From positions 1-64,000 of the forward strand of contig NZ_FQXH01000009.1 of NCBI RefSeq assembly GCF_900129915.1: 64,000 nt of DNA, read 5' to 3'. The stretch comes from Tepidibacter thalassicus DSM 15285 (GTDB lineage: Bacteria > Bacillota > Clostridia > Peptostreptococcales > Peptostreptococcaceae). Made by a program: the position numbers and the translations under genes. The notes beneath the pieces were generated by a model. That model was not told the origin of the DNA. It did not search any database and saw only the letters and a list, made by a program, of their open reading frames with translations. This document shows, piece after piece, positions 9,712-18,006 of the stretch. The stretch's first letter is position 1. Each line of letters opens with the position of its first letter.

Positions 9712-11041
9712 TACTTCGATTATTAATAAAGAGTTATCTTGTACTTCATGTTTTGGGAATGTGTTAATAGTAGGTGCAGGTCCAGTTGCAATAAATGTTG
9801 CTGTTAATATTTCAAATGGATGGTGTAATAATATAGGTTTGGTTAGTAGAAAAAGTTTTCACTTAACTAGATTTAAAGAAGAATTAAAACAAAATAATTA
9901 TATTATAAAATCAAAGGCACAAGGTGAAAAATTATCTAATATTTGTGGAAAGGTTAAATTAAAATATTTTTATGAAGGGTATAATAATATAGATGATATT
10001 TGGGATACAATAATTATGTGTACACCGAGTGATAGTTATAAAGATGTAATTAATGATTTAAATGTAAATAAATTAAAACAAATAAAAACTATTATTTTGA
10101 TATCTCCAAGTATTGGCTCGAATCTTTTGGTTAATAGTCAATTAAAAATAAAAGATAAAATTGATGTTATCAGTTTTTCTAACTATTATGCGGCTACAAA
10201 GTTTGAATCTAGTAATTTAAGGGCAACATGTGCTTTTACAAAAGCATTAAAAAAACGAATATATATATCTTCAAGTAAAAATAAAAGTAAAATTATTTTT
10301 GATGTTAAAAATTTTATTGAAAGTTTTGGAGTACAATGCACAATTGTAAGTAATACTATTGAAGCAGAAAGTAAGAATATTACAACTTATGTTCATCCTC
10401 CTTTTTTTATAAATGAATTTTCATTAAATGAGATTTTAACCAGTAGAAAATCTAAAAAATATATGTATAAAATATATCCAGAAGGGCCAATTACTCAGCA
10501 TTCAATAAGAACTATGCTTTTGCTATGGAAAGAAATTTCTAAATTTATTCAATATTTTAATGCAAAACCTATTAATCTTTTAAAATTTTTAAATGATGAT
10601 AATTATCCAGTTCATGAAATTACTATCTCTCGTGAAGATATTGAAAATTTTATGGAATTAGATGAAATAAAACAACAATATCTTTTATATATAAGATATT
10701 CAGCTATTCTTATTGATCCATTTTCTATACCCGATGAAAATGGAAAATATTTTGATTTTTCAGCAGTTCCTTATAAACAAGTTTATAAAGATGAGAATGG
10801 AAAGTTAATTATTCCAAGAATACCTTTTGAAGATTATAAAAAGCTTAAACTTATATATAATTTAGCAAAAAAAATAAATATCGATATGCCTCAAACTTTA
10901 GAGCTAATAAAAATATTTGAGAAGAAGTTAAATGAATATATAAATAGAGAAGGTAAGCATTCTTTTAACAAGGATATATTTATTGATAAAATATGTGATG
11001 AAGTAGATGATATATTTAATGAAATGGAGAGAAAAAAATGA
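9698..11041 (+). CDS. cntM: Opine dehydrogenase of the staphylopine/pseudopaline type (CntM family)
   Basis: CntM enzymes use NAD(P)H to join the CntL intermediate to a 2-oxo acid (pyruvate in staphylopine, 2-oxoglutarate in pseudopaline). The protein has 447 residues, an N-terminal nucleotide-binding motif VLIVGAGPVAINVAVNI near residue 23, and the C-terminal family segment YPEGPITQHSIRTMLLLW. ATG 9698, 9 bases after GGAGAG, is preferred over an in-frame ATG 16 codons upstream. It overlaps cntL by 14 bases. Which 2-oxo acid it uses cannot be told by eye. Confidence 0.87.
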   Translation: MSAVNTSIINKELSCTSCFGNVLIVGAGPVAINVAVNISNGWCNNIGLVSRKSFHLTRFKEELKQNNYIIKSKAQGEKLSNICGKVKLKYFYEGYNNIDDIWDTIIMCTPSDSYKDVINDLNVNKLKQIKTIILISPSIGSNLLVNSQLKIKDKIDVISFSNYYAATKFESSNLRATCAFTKALKKRIYISSSKNKSKIIFDVKNFIESFGVQCTIVSNTIEAESKNITTYVHPPFFINEFSLNEILTSRKSKKYMYKIYPEGPITQHSIRTMLLLWKEISKFIQYFNAKPINLLKFLNDDNYPVHEITISREDIENFMELDEIKQQYLLYIRYSAILIDPFSIPDENGKYFDFSAVPYKQVYKDENGKLIIPRIPFEDYKKLKLIYNLAKKINIDMPQTLELIKIFEKKLNEYINREGKHSFNKDIFIDKICDEVDDIFNEMERKK

Positions 11042-11904
11042 AAAATGGTGTAATTCTTGCGATTTTATCTTCGCTTGTTTTCAGTGTTATGAATGCTCTT
11101 GTAAAAGCTGTTAGTTTATCTATTCCTTCGATTGAAGTTGTATTTTTTAGAAGCATTATAGGAACTTTTATATTATATTTAATAATGAGAAAAAATAAAG
11201 TATCGTTTTCTACAGATGGAATACCTTTATTAGTATTAAGAGGGGTTCTTGGTGCTCTTTATTTGATTGCATATTTTTATACTATTTCAAAAATACCATT
11301 AGCAGATGCAAGTATATTAGCTCATTTGTCGCCTTTTTTTGTGATTATATTATCTTTTATTTTTCTAAAGGAGAAAATGTCTAAAAAGACTATGTATTTG
11401 CTTCCAATTGTTTTTTTAGGTGCTATATTAATTATTAGACCGTTTAATTATTCTACTTATTCTATATATTCATTGTACGGGATTCTTAGTGCTGTATTCG
11501 CTGCTGGTGCATCAATTACTATAAGACATTTGAGTAAAAAGCATCATACTTATGAGATTGTATTTTATTTTTTAGCAACAGCGGCTTTAGTATCTATTCC
11601 TCTTGGATGGAATAAATTTGTAATACCAAATCCACTTGAACTTTTTTATCTTACATGTATAGGTGTTGTTTCTTTACTTGGACAGATATGTTTAACAAAG
11701 GCGTTTACTCATGAAAATGCTGCTGTTGTAGCTGTAACTCGTTATATTGGAATTGTATTTAATGCTATGTGGGGATTTTTATTTTGGACAGAAATTCCTG
11801 ATTATCTAACTATACTAGGTGGAACTATTATTATTAGCGCATGTATAGCTTTATCTTGGAAAAATGAAAATAAACAAAAATGTAATAGTTGTAAAATATC
11901 ATGA
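11038..11904 (+). CDS. EamA/DMT-family exporter, probable metallophore exporter
   Basis: A 288-residue inner-membrane protein of ten hydrophobic segments in two EamA halves, with family motifs such as ASILAHLSPFFVIILSFIFLKEK (region about residues 82-104) and LGAILIIRP. It overlaps cntM as ATGA and ends the operon. Pseudopaline loci in Pseudomonas use a DMT protein (CntI) for export, so the position supports an export role. Family members also move amino acids and sugars, so the substrate is inferred. Confidence 0.85.
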   Translation: MKNGVILAILSSLVFSVMNALVKAVSLSIPSIEVVFFRSIIGTFILYLIMRKNKVSFSTDGIPLLVLRGVLGALYLIAYFYTISKIPLADASILAHLSPFFVIILSFIFLKEKMSKKTMYLLPIVFLGAILIIRPFNYSTYSIYSLYGILSAVFAAGASITIRHLSKKHHTYEIVFYFLATAALVSIPLGWNKFVIPNPLELFYLTCIGVVSLLGQICLTKAFTHENAAVVAVTRYIGIVFNAMWGFLFWTEIPDYLTILGGTIIISACIALSWKNENKQKCNSCKIS

Positions 11905-11907
11905 ATT

Positions 11908-11957
11908 TTAAAATAGTTCTGTATTTTAAACGATATAGAACTATTTTTGTGTTTTTA
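11908..11957 (+). terminator. Terminator of the metallophore operon
   Basis: AAAATAGTTCTGTAT pairs with ATATAGAACTATTTT and is followed by TTTGTGTTTTT. It closes the operon before uvrC. Confidence 0.8.
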
Positions 11958-12007
11958 TTTAAAAATTCTTAAAAATTAATTATAATAAATTTTAAGGAGT
12001 TGTAAAA

Positions 12008-13825
12008 ATGTTTGATATAAAAGAACAATTAAAGAAGTTACCAGACTTATCTGGAGTTTATATGATGAAAGATAAATATAAAAATGTAATTTATGTAGGT
12101 AAGGCTGTATCTTTAAAAAACAGAGTCAGACAATATTTTCAATCATCAAAAAATCATTCATTAAAAGTAAAATCTATGGTTAAAAATATAGCTGAATTTG
12201 AGTATATAATTACGGATTCAGAGGTTGAAGCATTAATACTTGAATGTAATCTTATAAAAGAATATAAACCAAAGTATAATGTGCTTTTAAGAGATGATAA
12301 AACGTATCCGTATATAAAAATAACATTAAATGAGGATTATCCTAGAGTGTTAAAAGTTAGAAAAATAAAAAAAGATGGAGCGAGATATTTTGGACCATAT
12401 ACTGATATATCTGCTTTAAATGATACTCTAGATATTATACACAGTATTTATCCTATAAGAACTTGTAGTTTAGATATACAAAGAGTTATAGCTAGAAAAC
12501 AACGACCATGTCTTAGTTTTTATATAAATAAATGTGTAGGCCCATGTACGGGTAATGTAGATAAAAATGAATATAAAATAATGATAGATGAAATAATAAT
12601 GATTCTATCAGGAAAAATTGAAAATTTAAAAAATGAACTGCAAGAAAAAATGAATGAAGCATCTGAATGTTTGGAGTTTGAAAAAGCAGCAAAATATAGA
12701 GATAAAATAATGAGTATTGAAAAAATGATTGAAAATCAAAAAATAGTTTCAACTAGTAATACATCAGATCAAGATGTAATAGCCATGGCAAAATCTAATA
12801 ATGAAGCTTGTGTTCAAGTGTTTTTTGTAAGAAATGGGAAAATAGTTGGAAGGGAACATTACATTATTGAAAATATTATGGATGCTGATAAAAGTGAAAT
12901 ACTATCTTCATTTATAAAACAATTTTATTCAAATCAAAATTTTATTCCAAAAGAATTGATAATAGAAGAAGAAATAGATGATATAGAAATAATAAAGGAC
13001 TGGTTAAGTAATAATAAAAATAAAAGAGTAAATATTAAAATTCCCAAAAAGGGAGAAAAAAAAGAACTTATTGAGATGGTCAGAAAAAATGCCATGGAGT
13101 ATTTAGAGAAATTTACAAATTTAAAAAAGATAAGATTTGAGAAAACTAATGGAGTTTTAGAGGAATTAAAAGGAATTTTGAATTTGGATAAAAAACCCAT
13201 TAGAATAGAAGCTTTTGACATATCGAATATACAAGGAGTGGACTCGGTTGGAAGCATGGTTGTTTTTACTAATGGCAAAAAAGATATAAAAGAATATAGA
13301 AGATTTAAAATAAAAACTGTAATTGGACCTAATGATTATGCTTCTATGGAGGAAATAATAACAAGAAGGATTAAGAATAACAATTATCCTGATTTGATGC
13401 TTTTAGATGGAGGGCTAGGACAAGTAAGAGTTGTAGATAAAGTTCTTAGAAAAAACAATTTAAATATTCCTCTGTGGGGTATGTATAAAGATGATAAACA
13501 TAGAACAAAAGGGCTTATTTCTTTAGAGAAAAAAATAGAACTTGATAAATATTCAAATGTATATAAATTTATTGCAGCTATTCAAGAAGAAGCTCATAGA
13601 TTTGCTATAAGTTATCACAAATCACTTAGAGAGAAAAGGATGAAAGAGTCTGTATTAGATGATATACCTAATATAGGAAAAAAGAGAAAAATGAATTTGC
13701 TTTTTCATTTTAAGACAATAGATAATATAAAAAATGCGTCAATACATGAACTTGAAAAAGTAGAAAGTATGAATAAAAAAGCAGCTCAAAGCGTATATAA
13801 TTATTTTAGAAAGAAGGGGATGTAA
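12008..13825 (+). CDS. uvrC: Excinuclease ABC subunit C (UvrC)
   Basis: Dual endonuclease that cuts on both sides of a lesion held by UvrB. Its 605 residues carry a GIY-YIG nuclease (GVYMMKDKYKNVIYVGKA region, residues 15-32), a UVR domain (FEKAAKYRDKI, residues about 222-232), an RNase H-like nuclease domain (EAFDISNIQG and LLDGGLGQV), and C-terminal helix-hairpin-helix motifs. ATG 12008 follows AAGGAG. A -10 hexamer TATAAT is at 11981-11986. Its stop overlaps the hprK start (TAATG). Confidence 0.96.
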   Translation: MFDIKEQLKKLPDLSGVYMMKDKYKNVIYVGKAVSLKNRVRQYFQSSKNHSLKVKSMVKNIAEFEYIITDSEVEALILECNLIKEYKPKYNVLLRDDKTYPYIKITLNEDYPRVLKVRKIKKDGARYFGPYTDISALNDTLDIIHSIYPIRTCSLDIQRVIARKQRPCLSFYINKCVGPCTGNVDKNEYKIMIDEIIMILSGKIENLKNELQEKMNEASECLEFEKAAKYRDKIMSIEKMIENQKIVSTSNTSDQDVIAMAKSNNEACVQVFFVRNGKIVGREHYIIENIMDADKSEILSSFIKQFYSNQNFIPKELIIEEEIDDIEIIKDWLSNNKNKRVNIKIPKKGEKKELIEMVRKNAMEYLEKFTNLKKIRFEKTNGVLEELKGILNLDKKPIRIEAFDISNIQGVDSVGSMVVFTNGKKDIKEYRRFKIKTVIGPNDYASMEEIITRRIKNNNYPDLMLLDGGLGQVRVVDKVLRKNNLNIPLWGMYKDDKHRTKGLISLEKKIELDKYSNVYKFIAAIQEEAHRFAISYHKSLREKRMKESVLDDIPNIGKKRKMNLLFHFKTIDNIKNASIHELEKVESMNKKAAQSVYNYFRKKGM

Positions 13826-14748
13826 TGGATAAAGTATCTGTAAGACAAATAATAGAAGATTTAAAATTGGATATAGTTTATATGCCTGAAGATGTAGATT
13901 ATTATGTGACATCTTCAGATGTAAATAGACCTGGACTTCAATATGCTGGTTTTTTTGACTATTTCTCTCATGATAGAATACAAATTGTAGGAATGGGAGA
14001 ATATCAATATTTTCAGTATTTAGATGAAAAAACAAGATGGGAAAGACTAAATAAACTTTTTTCTTATGACATACCTGCATTGGTTTTAACAAGAGGACTT
14101 AAACCTAATGATGATGCAGTTGAATGTGCTAAAAAGCACAAAAAAATATTTTTATCTACAAAGATGAATACAACTAGATTTATAAATAAACTTTCTAATT
14201 ATTTAGATGCAAAGCTTGCTCCTTCTACCACAATACACGGAGTGTTAGTAGATGTATATGGTATAGGAACGCTTATAATGGGAGAAAGTGGAGTTGGCAA
14301 ATCGGAAACTGCTTTAGAGCTTGTAAAAAGAGGACATAGATTAGTAGCTGATGATGCTGTTGAAATTAGAAAAATAGATGAAGATGTTTTAATTGGGCAA
14401 GCTCCAGAACTTATAAGGTATCTTATGGAAATAAGGGGTGTAGGAATACTCGATATTAAAAGTTTATTTGGAGTAGGTGCTATAAAACCTAAAAAATATA
14501 TAGATATGGTAATTCACCTCGAACCTTGGGAAGATGGAAAATATTATGATAGATTAGGAATAGATGAAGAATATATGGATATTCTAGGGATACCTGTAGA
14601 GAAGATAACAATACCTGTAAAGCCTGGAAGAAATATGGCTATGATTATAGAAGTTGCTGCTAGAAATTATAGACAAAAGGCTATGGGTTACAATGCAGCT
14701 CAAGAATTTAATAGTAAATTAATGCAGAGATTAGGTGATGATAGATAA
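13825..14748 (+). CDS. hprK: HPr kinase/phosphorylase
   Basis: Phosphorylates and dephosphorylates Ser46 of HPr, linking carbon status to catabolite repression. The 307-residue length fits. The P-loop GESGVGKS lies at residues 153-160, and the family signature RGVGILDIKSLFG comes about 50 residues later. It overlaps uvrC by one base and is followed directly by a terminator. Presence of HprK points to a Firmicute with CcpA-type control. Confidence 0.96.
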   Translation: MDKVSVRQIIEDLKLDIVYMPEDVDYYVTSSDVNRPGLQYAGFFDYFSHDRIQIVGMGEYQYFQYLDEKTRWERLNKLFSYDIPALVLTRGLKPNDDAVECAKKHKKIFLSTKMNTTRFINKLSNYLDAKLAPSTTIHGVLVDVYGIGTLIMGESGVGKSETALELVKRGHRLVADDAVEIRKIDEDVLIGQAPELIRYLMEIRGVGILDIKSLFGVGAIKPKKYIDMVIHLEPWEDGKYYDRLGIDEEYMDILGIPVEKITIPVKPGRNMAMIIEVAARNYRQKAMGYNAAQEFNSKLMQRLGDDR

Positions 14749-14756
14749 ATTTTGAG

Positions 14757-14789
14757 CGTGATATTGAAAATAATATCACGTTTTTTTTT
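14757..14789 (+). terminator. Terminator after hprK
   Basis: CGTGATATT pairs with AATATCACG and is followed by nine T. Confidence 0.9.
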
Positions 14790-14844
14790 GCACAATTTAA
14801 TAAATTTTTAATAATTATAATATAAGACAAGATGTACAAAGAGG

Positions 14845-16869
14845 GTGAGAGCTATAGAGATAAAAGATAAATTGAAAGAAAGCAAAGAGTTTTGTGAAAG
14901 TATATATGAAAATTATTTGCCGATATTTGTTATGTATACTGAAGATGGTCAAATTGTAGATGCAAATCAAGCTGCATGTTCATTTTATAAATACACTAAA
15001 GAAGAATTTACTAAATTGAAAATAACAGATTTAAATGTACTACCTTGTGAGGATGTATTTAAACATATAGAAGATGCTAAGATGAAAAAGAAAAGTCATT
15101 TTTTCTTTCCTCACAAATTATCAACTGGTGAAATAAGAAATGTAGAAGTTTATAGTGGATGTATTAATATTGATGGGAAGAAGTTTTTATATTCAATTGT
15201 AAAAGATATCACTCAAAGTGAAATAAATAAGAAAAAATTAATATTATTTGAAAAGGTATTTGAGAATAGTACAGAGGGTATATTGATAACTGACATTAAT
15301 GGATATATAAAATGGATTAATTCTTCTTTTTCTTTAATAACAGGATATAGTAAAGATGAGTTAATAGGGAAAAATGTAAATGATTTTTATATAAATATGT
15401 GGAGTGATCTTAGAAAAGAAGGAAAATGGAGAGGAGAGATTGTAAATACTAAAAAAAATGGAGAAATTACTGTAAGCTTGGTAAATTTTTTTTCTGTAAA
15501 TTATGAAAAAGATAATATTACTCATTTTGCAGGGATAATCACTGATATTACTGAGAATAAATTAAAAGAAGAAAAAATAAATTATCTTGCTTTTAGAGAT
15601 TGTTTAACGGGATTGTACAATAGATCGTATTTTATGGAAACGTTAGATATAGAGATAAATAAAGCTAAAAAAAATAATAAAATGTTAGCAGTGTTATTTA
15701 TGGATCTTGATGGATTTAAAAAAATAAATGATAGTTTAGGGCATTGTGTTGGAGATAAACTTCTTAAAGAAGTTGCTTTGAGATTAAAAAAATGTGTGCG
15801 TAAGAATGATATAATTTCAAGATTGGGTGGCGATGAATTTACACTATTAATTAAGGATATTGTAAATATAGAAAATGTAGCTTTAGCAGTACAGAGAATT
15901 ATGAGTATTTTTAAAAATCCTTATCTTATAGGGGAGTACAAGATTTATATATCAGCAAGTATAGGTATTTCTATATATCCAAATGATGGAGTTGAGAGTG
16001 GTATTTTAATTAGGAATGCAGATATTGCTATGTATAATGCAAAAGATAGTGGGAAAAACAAATTTAAGTTTTACTGTTCTAATTTAAATGATAAAATTCA
16101 GGAAGAATTTATATTAGAAAATAATTTAAGATATGCATTAGATAAAAATGAGTTTTTTATAAATTATCAGCCTATATTTGATGTAAATACAGAAAAAATA
16201 GTTGGAATGGAAGCACTTCTTAGATGGAAACATATAAAGCTTGGGATTATTCCTCCGAGTAAATTTATACCTATAGCTGAAAGTAGTGGTCTTATTACTA
16301 AAATTGGAAACTGGGTTTTGAAAAATGCATGTATTCACGCTAAAAAATTTCATGATTTAGGGATTGATGTATTTATTTCTGTTAATGTATCTGTAAATCA
16401 GTTAAAAGAAGGAAATTTTGCAAGAAGCATTTTGAAAATAATTAAGGAAACTGGCATTGACCCTAAATATTTAGATTTAGAGATTACGGAAAGTATATCT
16501 ATGGAAAATATTGATTATATAAGAGATGTTTTAAATAAAATTAAAGATTTAAAAGTTAACATATCTATGGATGATTTTGGAACGGGATATTCATCTCTTG
16601 CTCAACTTAAAAATTTGTGTATAAGTAAGTTGAAAATAGATAGTTCTTTTATAAAGGATATATATATAGATTCAAATTCTACAGCTATTGTCAGTGCAAT
16701 TATAGCCATGGCTAAAAATTTGAATATTGAAGTTATAGCAGAAGGGGTAGAAACTAAAGATCAGTTTGAGTTTTTAAAAGAACATGGTTGTGAAATGGTT
16801 CAAGGGTATTTGTTTAGTCCTCCTGTAGATGAAAATAGTATAAGAAAATTAATTGAAAATCAATATTGA
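14845..16869 (+). CDS. PAS-PAS-GGDEF-EAL cyclic-di-GMP protein
   Basis: Signalling protein for making and breaking cyclic di-GMP, with no membrane segment, so cytoplasmic. Two PAS domains (about residues 18-125 and 135-245, each ending in a DITxxE/DITQSE-type linker) precede GGDEF (intact RLGGDEF near residue 327) and EAL (intact MEALLRW near 455, with DDFGTGYSSL later). Both catalytic signatures are intact. The start is uncertain: GTG 14845 directly abuts AGAGG, giving almost no spacing; a TTG at 14872 is too far from the site; the best-spaced codon after GAGGGTGAG is an ATA. It is monocistronic between two terminators. Confidence 0.93.
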   Translation: MRAIEIKDKLKESKEFCESIYENYLPIFVMYTEDGQIVDANQAACSFYKYTKEEFTKLKITDLNVLPCEDVFKHIEDAKMKKKSHFFFPHKLSTGEIRNVEVYSGCINIDGKKFLYSIVKDITQSEINKKKLILFEKVFENSTEGILITDINGYIKWINSSFSLITGYSKDELIGKNVNDFYINMWSDLRKEGKWRGEIVNTKKNGEITVSLVNFFSVNYEKDNITHFAGIITDITENKLKEEKINYLAFRDCLTGLYNRSYFMETLDIEINKAKKNNKMLAVLFMDLDGFKKINDSLGHCVGDKLLKEVALRLKKCVRKNDIISRLGGDEFTLLIKDIVNIENVALAVQRIMSIFKNPYLIGEYKIYISASIGISIYPNDGVESGILIRNADIAMYNAKDSGKNKFKFYCSNLNDKIQEEFILENNLRYALDKNEFFINYQPIFDVNTEKIVGMEALLRWKHIKLGIIPPSKFIPIAESSGLITKIGNWVLKNACIHAKKFHDLGIDVFISVNVSVNQLKEGNFARSILKIIKETGIDPKYLDLEITESISMENIDYIRDVLNKIKDLKVNISMDDFGTGYSSLAQLKNLCISKLKIDSSFIKDIYIDSNSTAIVSAIIAMAKNLNIEVIAEGVETKDQFEFLKEHGCEMVQGYLFSPPVDENSIRKLIENQY

Positions 16870-16903
16870 AACTATGTAAATATAATTTTACATAGTTTTT
16901 TTG
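16869..16903 (+). terminator. Terminator after the GGDEF-EAL gene
   Basis: AAACTATGTAAA pairs with TTTACATAGTTT and runs into seven T. Confidence 0.88.
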
Positions 16904-17381
16904 TAATAAAAAATAAATAAAGTATATTTATGCAAATAATAAGTATAAATAGAAAGATATTGTTAAAAAAGTAACGATAAATACGTTTTCAACAACTTGG
17001 AAATGGTTAAATGGAGCGAAAAAACAACAATAAAATACAAAAAATGACTTAATATTTTAGGTATAAATATTCAAAAAAAGATTTTTGAATGAGATGTGTA
17101 TTTATTAAAATGTCATATACTTATTTTAGTTATTCAACAAAATAATATATACGAATAAAATAAAATAACACGCTATATAAAAATGAAAATATATTTGAAA
17201 ATGAATTTTATAAACGGCTATATGCAAAGAATATAGACATTTCAATATTTATGGCGTTTTAAAAGAGGGAGAATTAAATACACAAAAAATTCAAAAAAAT
17301 ATTAAATTGATAAAATTTCATGAAATAAAATAATTGCGGAAAAATTGAAAAGTGTGCTATAATAAAATTATTAATGTTAAA
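16904..17381 (+). other. Long AT-rich non-coding stretch upstream of hydC
   Basis: About 480 bases with no credible protein gene on either strand. It holds a Rex-like sequence at 16960-16977, a small inverted repeat TTCAAAAA/TTTTTGAA near 17070-17089, and a -10-like TATAAT at 17358-17363. An intrinsic terminator follows directly at 17382. A non-coding transcript or a long regulated leader is possible but unproven. Confidence 0.5.
16960..16977 (+). promoter_or_regulatory. Candidate Rex (redox) operator
   Basis: TTGTTAA-AAAA-GTAACGA matches 12 of 14 defined positions of the Rex consensus TTGTTAA-N4-TTAACAA. Rex senses NADH/NAD+ and often controls fermentative and hydrogenase genes, which fits the hyd genes, but the site is about 500 bases upstream of hydC, which weakens the case. 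Confidence 0.35.
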
Positions 17382-17424
17382 AAAATAAGGATTTAACAAT
17401 CTCAAAATCCTTATTTTATTTTTG
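17382..17424 (+). terminator. Intrinsic terminator or attenuator before hydC
   Basis: AAAATAAGGATTT pairs with AAATCCTTATTTT and is followed by ATTTTTG. It lies 60 bases before hydC, with a possible promoter just upstream (TATAAT at 17358) and TTGACA at 17422-17427 just downstream. It either ends an upstream non-coding transcript or attenuates the hyd operon. Confidence 0.7.
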
Positions 17425-17481
17425 ACAAAGTATGTTAAAAAATTGACTTAATTATTAAGAATAAAAATGGGGAGGTTTAAA

Positions 17482-17958
17482 ATGGCGAGAGATGTCTTCA
17501 CTAAAGAAAATTTTGAAAAGTTAGACCAGGTTATAGACAAATATAAAGGAAAACCTGGAGCTTTAATGCCTGTACTTACTGAAGCTCAAAAAATATTTGG
17601 GTGTGTATCTATTGAGATTCAAAAGAAAATATCTGAGGAGCTTAATATTCCTCTTGCTGAGATATATGGAGTTGCAACGTTTTATTCTCAATTTTCACTT
17701 CAGCCAAAAGGAGAATATGTTATAGGTGTATGTCTTGGGACAGCATGTTATGTTAAAGGAGCTCAAGATTTAATAGATAAAATATCTGAAAAGCTCAATG
17801 TAGAAGTTGGAAAAACTACTGAAGATGGTAAATTTACATTGGTTGCTACAAGATGTATAGGAGCTTGTGGGCTTGCGCCAGTTTTAACTGTTAATGAAGA
17901 TGTTTATGGAAAACTTGTTGTCGATGATATAGATGGAATACTTGCTAAGTATAAATAA
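17482..17958 (+). CDS. hydC: [FeFe]-hydrogenase subunit C, NuoE-like
   Basis: Small thioredoxin-fold [2Fe-2S] subunit of the trimeric hydrogenase that couples NADH and ferredoxin to H2. It has 158 residues, and four cluster cysteines are visible in CLGTACYVKG and CIGACGLAP. ATG 17482 is 6 bases after GGGGAGG; an upstream ATG at 17467 overlaps that ribosome site and is rejected. It is the first gene of hydC-hydB-hydA. Confidence 0.93.
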   Translation: MARDVFTKENFEKLDQVIDKYKGKPGALMPVLTEAQKIFGCVSIEIQKKISEELNIPLAEIYGVATFYSQFSLQPKGEYVIGVCLGTACYVKGAQDLIDKISEKLNVEVGKTTEDGKFTLVATRCIGACGLAPVLTVNEDVYGKLVVDDIDGILAKYK

Positions 17959-18006
17959 AAATTTTTAAATTATATTAGAAAGAACAATAATTAAGGAGGT
18001 ACTATA

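Noticed and set aside
16904-17381. Decayed protein gene upstream of hydC
   Set aside because: I could not trace any recognisable protein motif in any frame; the segment looks like plain AT-rich non-coding DNA.
17433-17451. Rex-like sequence TATGTTAA-AAAA-TTGACTTA close to hydC
   Set aside because: Only about 10 of 14 consensus positions match, no better than chance in such AT-rich DNA; the site at 16960 is better though distant.
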